A program made the position numbers and the translations under genes. This document shows, one piece after another, positions 6,026 through 6,395 of a DNA stretch of 6,395 nt. Source of the DNA: Eudoraea sp. Its GTDB lineage: Bacteria > Bacteroidota > Bacteroidia > Flavobacteriales > Flavobacteriaceae. Position 1 is the first letter of the stretch, and each line of letters starts with the position of its first letter. Below the pieces are notes generated by a model. The model searched no databases, had not been told where the DNA came from, and saw nothing but the letters and a program-made list of their open reading frames with translations. The stretch spans positions 1-6,395 of the forward strand of contig JABDQS010000064.1 of assembly GCA_013042125.1 (NCBI GenBank), given 5' to 3'.

Positions 6026-6395
6026 ATGTCAGTTAGAAAATTAAAACCGATCACTCCCGGACAGCGATTTAAAGTAGTAAACGGATTTGACGCGCTTACT
6101 GCTGATAAGCCGGAGAAAAGCTTGCTTGCTCCGTTAAAAAAGTCGGGAGGTAGAAACAGTCATGGAAAGATGACCATACGCCATAGAGGTGGAGGTCACA
6201 AAAGGAGGTATCGTCTGGTCGACTTTAAAAGGATGAAGCACAATGTGGAGGCCGAAGTTAAGTCTATTCAGTACGATCCTAACAGAACCGCTTTTATAGC
6301 GCTTATAATTTATAAAGACGGGGAAAAGAGTTACATCATTGCCCAGAATGGATTACAGATAGGACAATCGGTAATATCTGGGAACGGTGTGGCAC
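6026..6395 (+). CDS. rplB: 50S ribosomal protein L2, N-terminal part (cut by window edge)
   Basis: L2 is a primary 23S rRNA binder needed for subunit joining and peptidyl-transferase activity. The window holds 123 complete codons of the roughly 275 usual for the family. Visible are the start [15 protein letters not shown], the conserved [23 protein letters not shown] (41-63), and the OB-fold strands with [12 protein letters not shown] (83-94), [13 protein letters not shown] and QIGQ. The C-terminal SH3-like domain with the catalytically important histidine lies beyond the window. ATG at 6026 is 9 nt after the rplW stop, in an A-rich context (ACAAAATG). The next genes in the usual order would be rpsS and rplV. 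Confidence 0.97.
   Translation, partial: MSVRKLKPITPGQRFKVVNGFDALTADKPEKSLLAPLKKSGGRNSHGKMTIRHRGGGHKRRYRLVDFKRMKHNVEAEVKSIQYDPNRTAFIALIIYKDGEKSYIIAQNGLQIGQSVISGNGVA

Overview
The window is a stretch of a Bacteroidetes chromosome, most likely from Flavobacteriia (Flavobacteriaceae-like). Four things point there. The partial gene at the left edge is a SusC/RagA-type TonB-dependent outer-membrane protein. The two best promoter candidates match the Bacteroidetes -33/-7 consensus (TTTG, about 19 nt, TAnnTTTG) rather than an E. coli sigma-70 promoter. Gene starts mostly lack a clear Shine-Dalgarno sequence and sit in A-rich leaders. The ribosomal proteins read like flavobacterial versions. The genus cannot be told from this sequence alone.

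Layout. Positions 1-477 (minus strand) hold the first 159 codons of the SusC-like gene, running off the left edge. Positions 478-998 are a 521-nt divergent intergenic region carrying a promoter facing each way and no convincing gene. From 999 to the right edge the plus strand holds one compact translation-gene cluster in which the str and S10 operons are joined: rpsL (S12), rpsG (S7), fusA (EF-G), rpsJ (S10), then a 153-nt gap, rplC (L3), rplD (L4), rplW (L23) and rplB (L2, cut by the window edge). tuf is absent between fusA and rpsJ. Spacers are 7-22 nt or overlapping, except for the rpsJ-rplC gap.

The genes jointly supply the decoding centre and 30S head (S12, S7, S10), the translocase (EF-G), and early-assembling 50S proteins at the exit tunnel and peptidyl-transferase region (L3, L4, L23, L2).

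Two places are not ordinary. First, rplD is frameshifted: its frame stops after 176 codons, but the missing L4 C-terminus (32 codons, 5620-5718) is intact in the +1 frame and ends 7 nt before rplW. Restoring 5 nt would give 209 residues, which I recall as the usual flavobacterial L4 length. This is either a sequencing or assembly error, a recent mutation, or (less likely) recoding. Second, the rpsJ-rplC gap holds a terminator-like hairpin with a 7-T tract plus two competing pairings, so it may be an attenuator controlling L3/L4/L23/L2. The rest is highly conserved housekeeping sequence, and I see no sign of a new multi-gene system.
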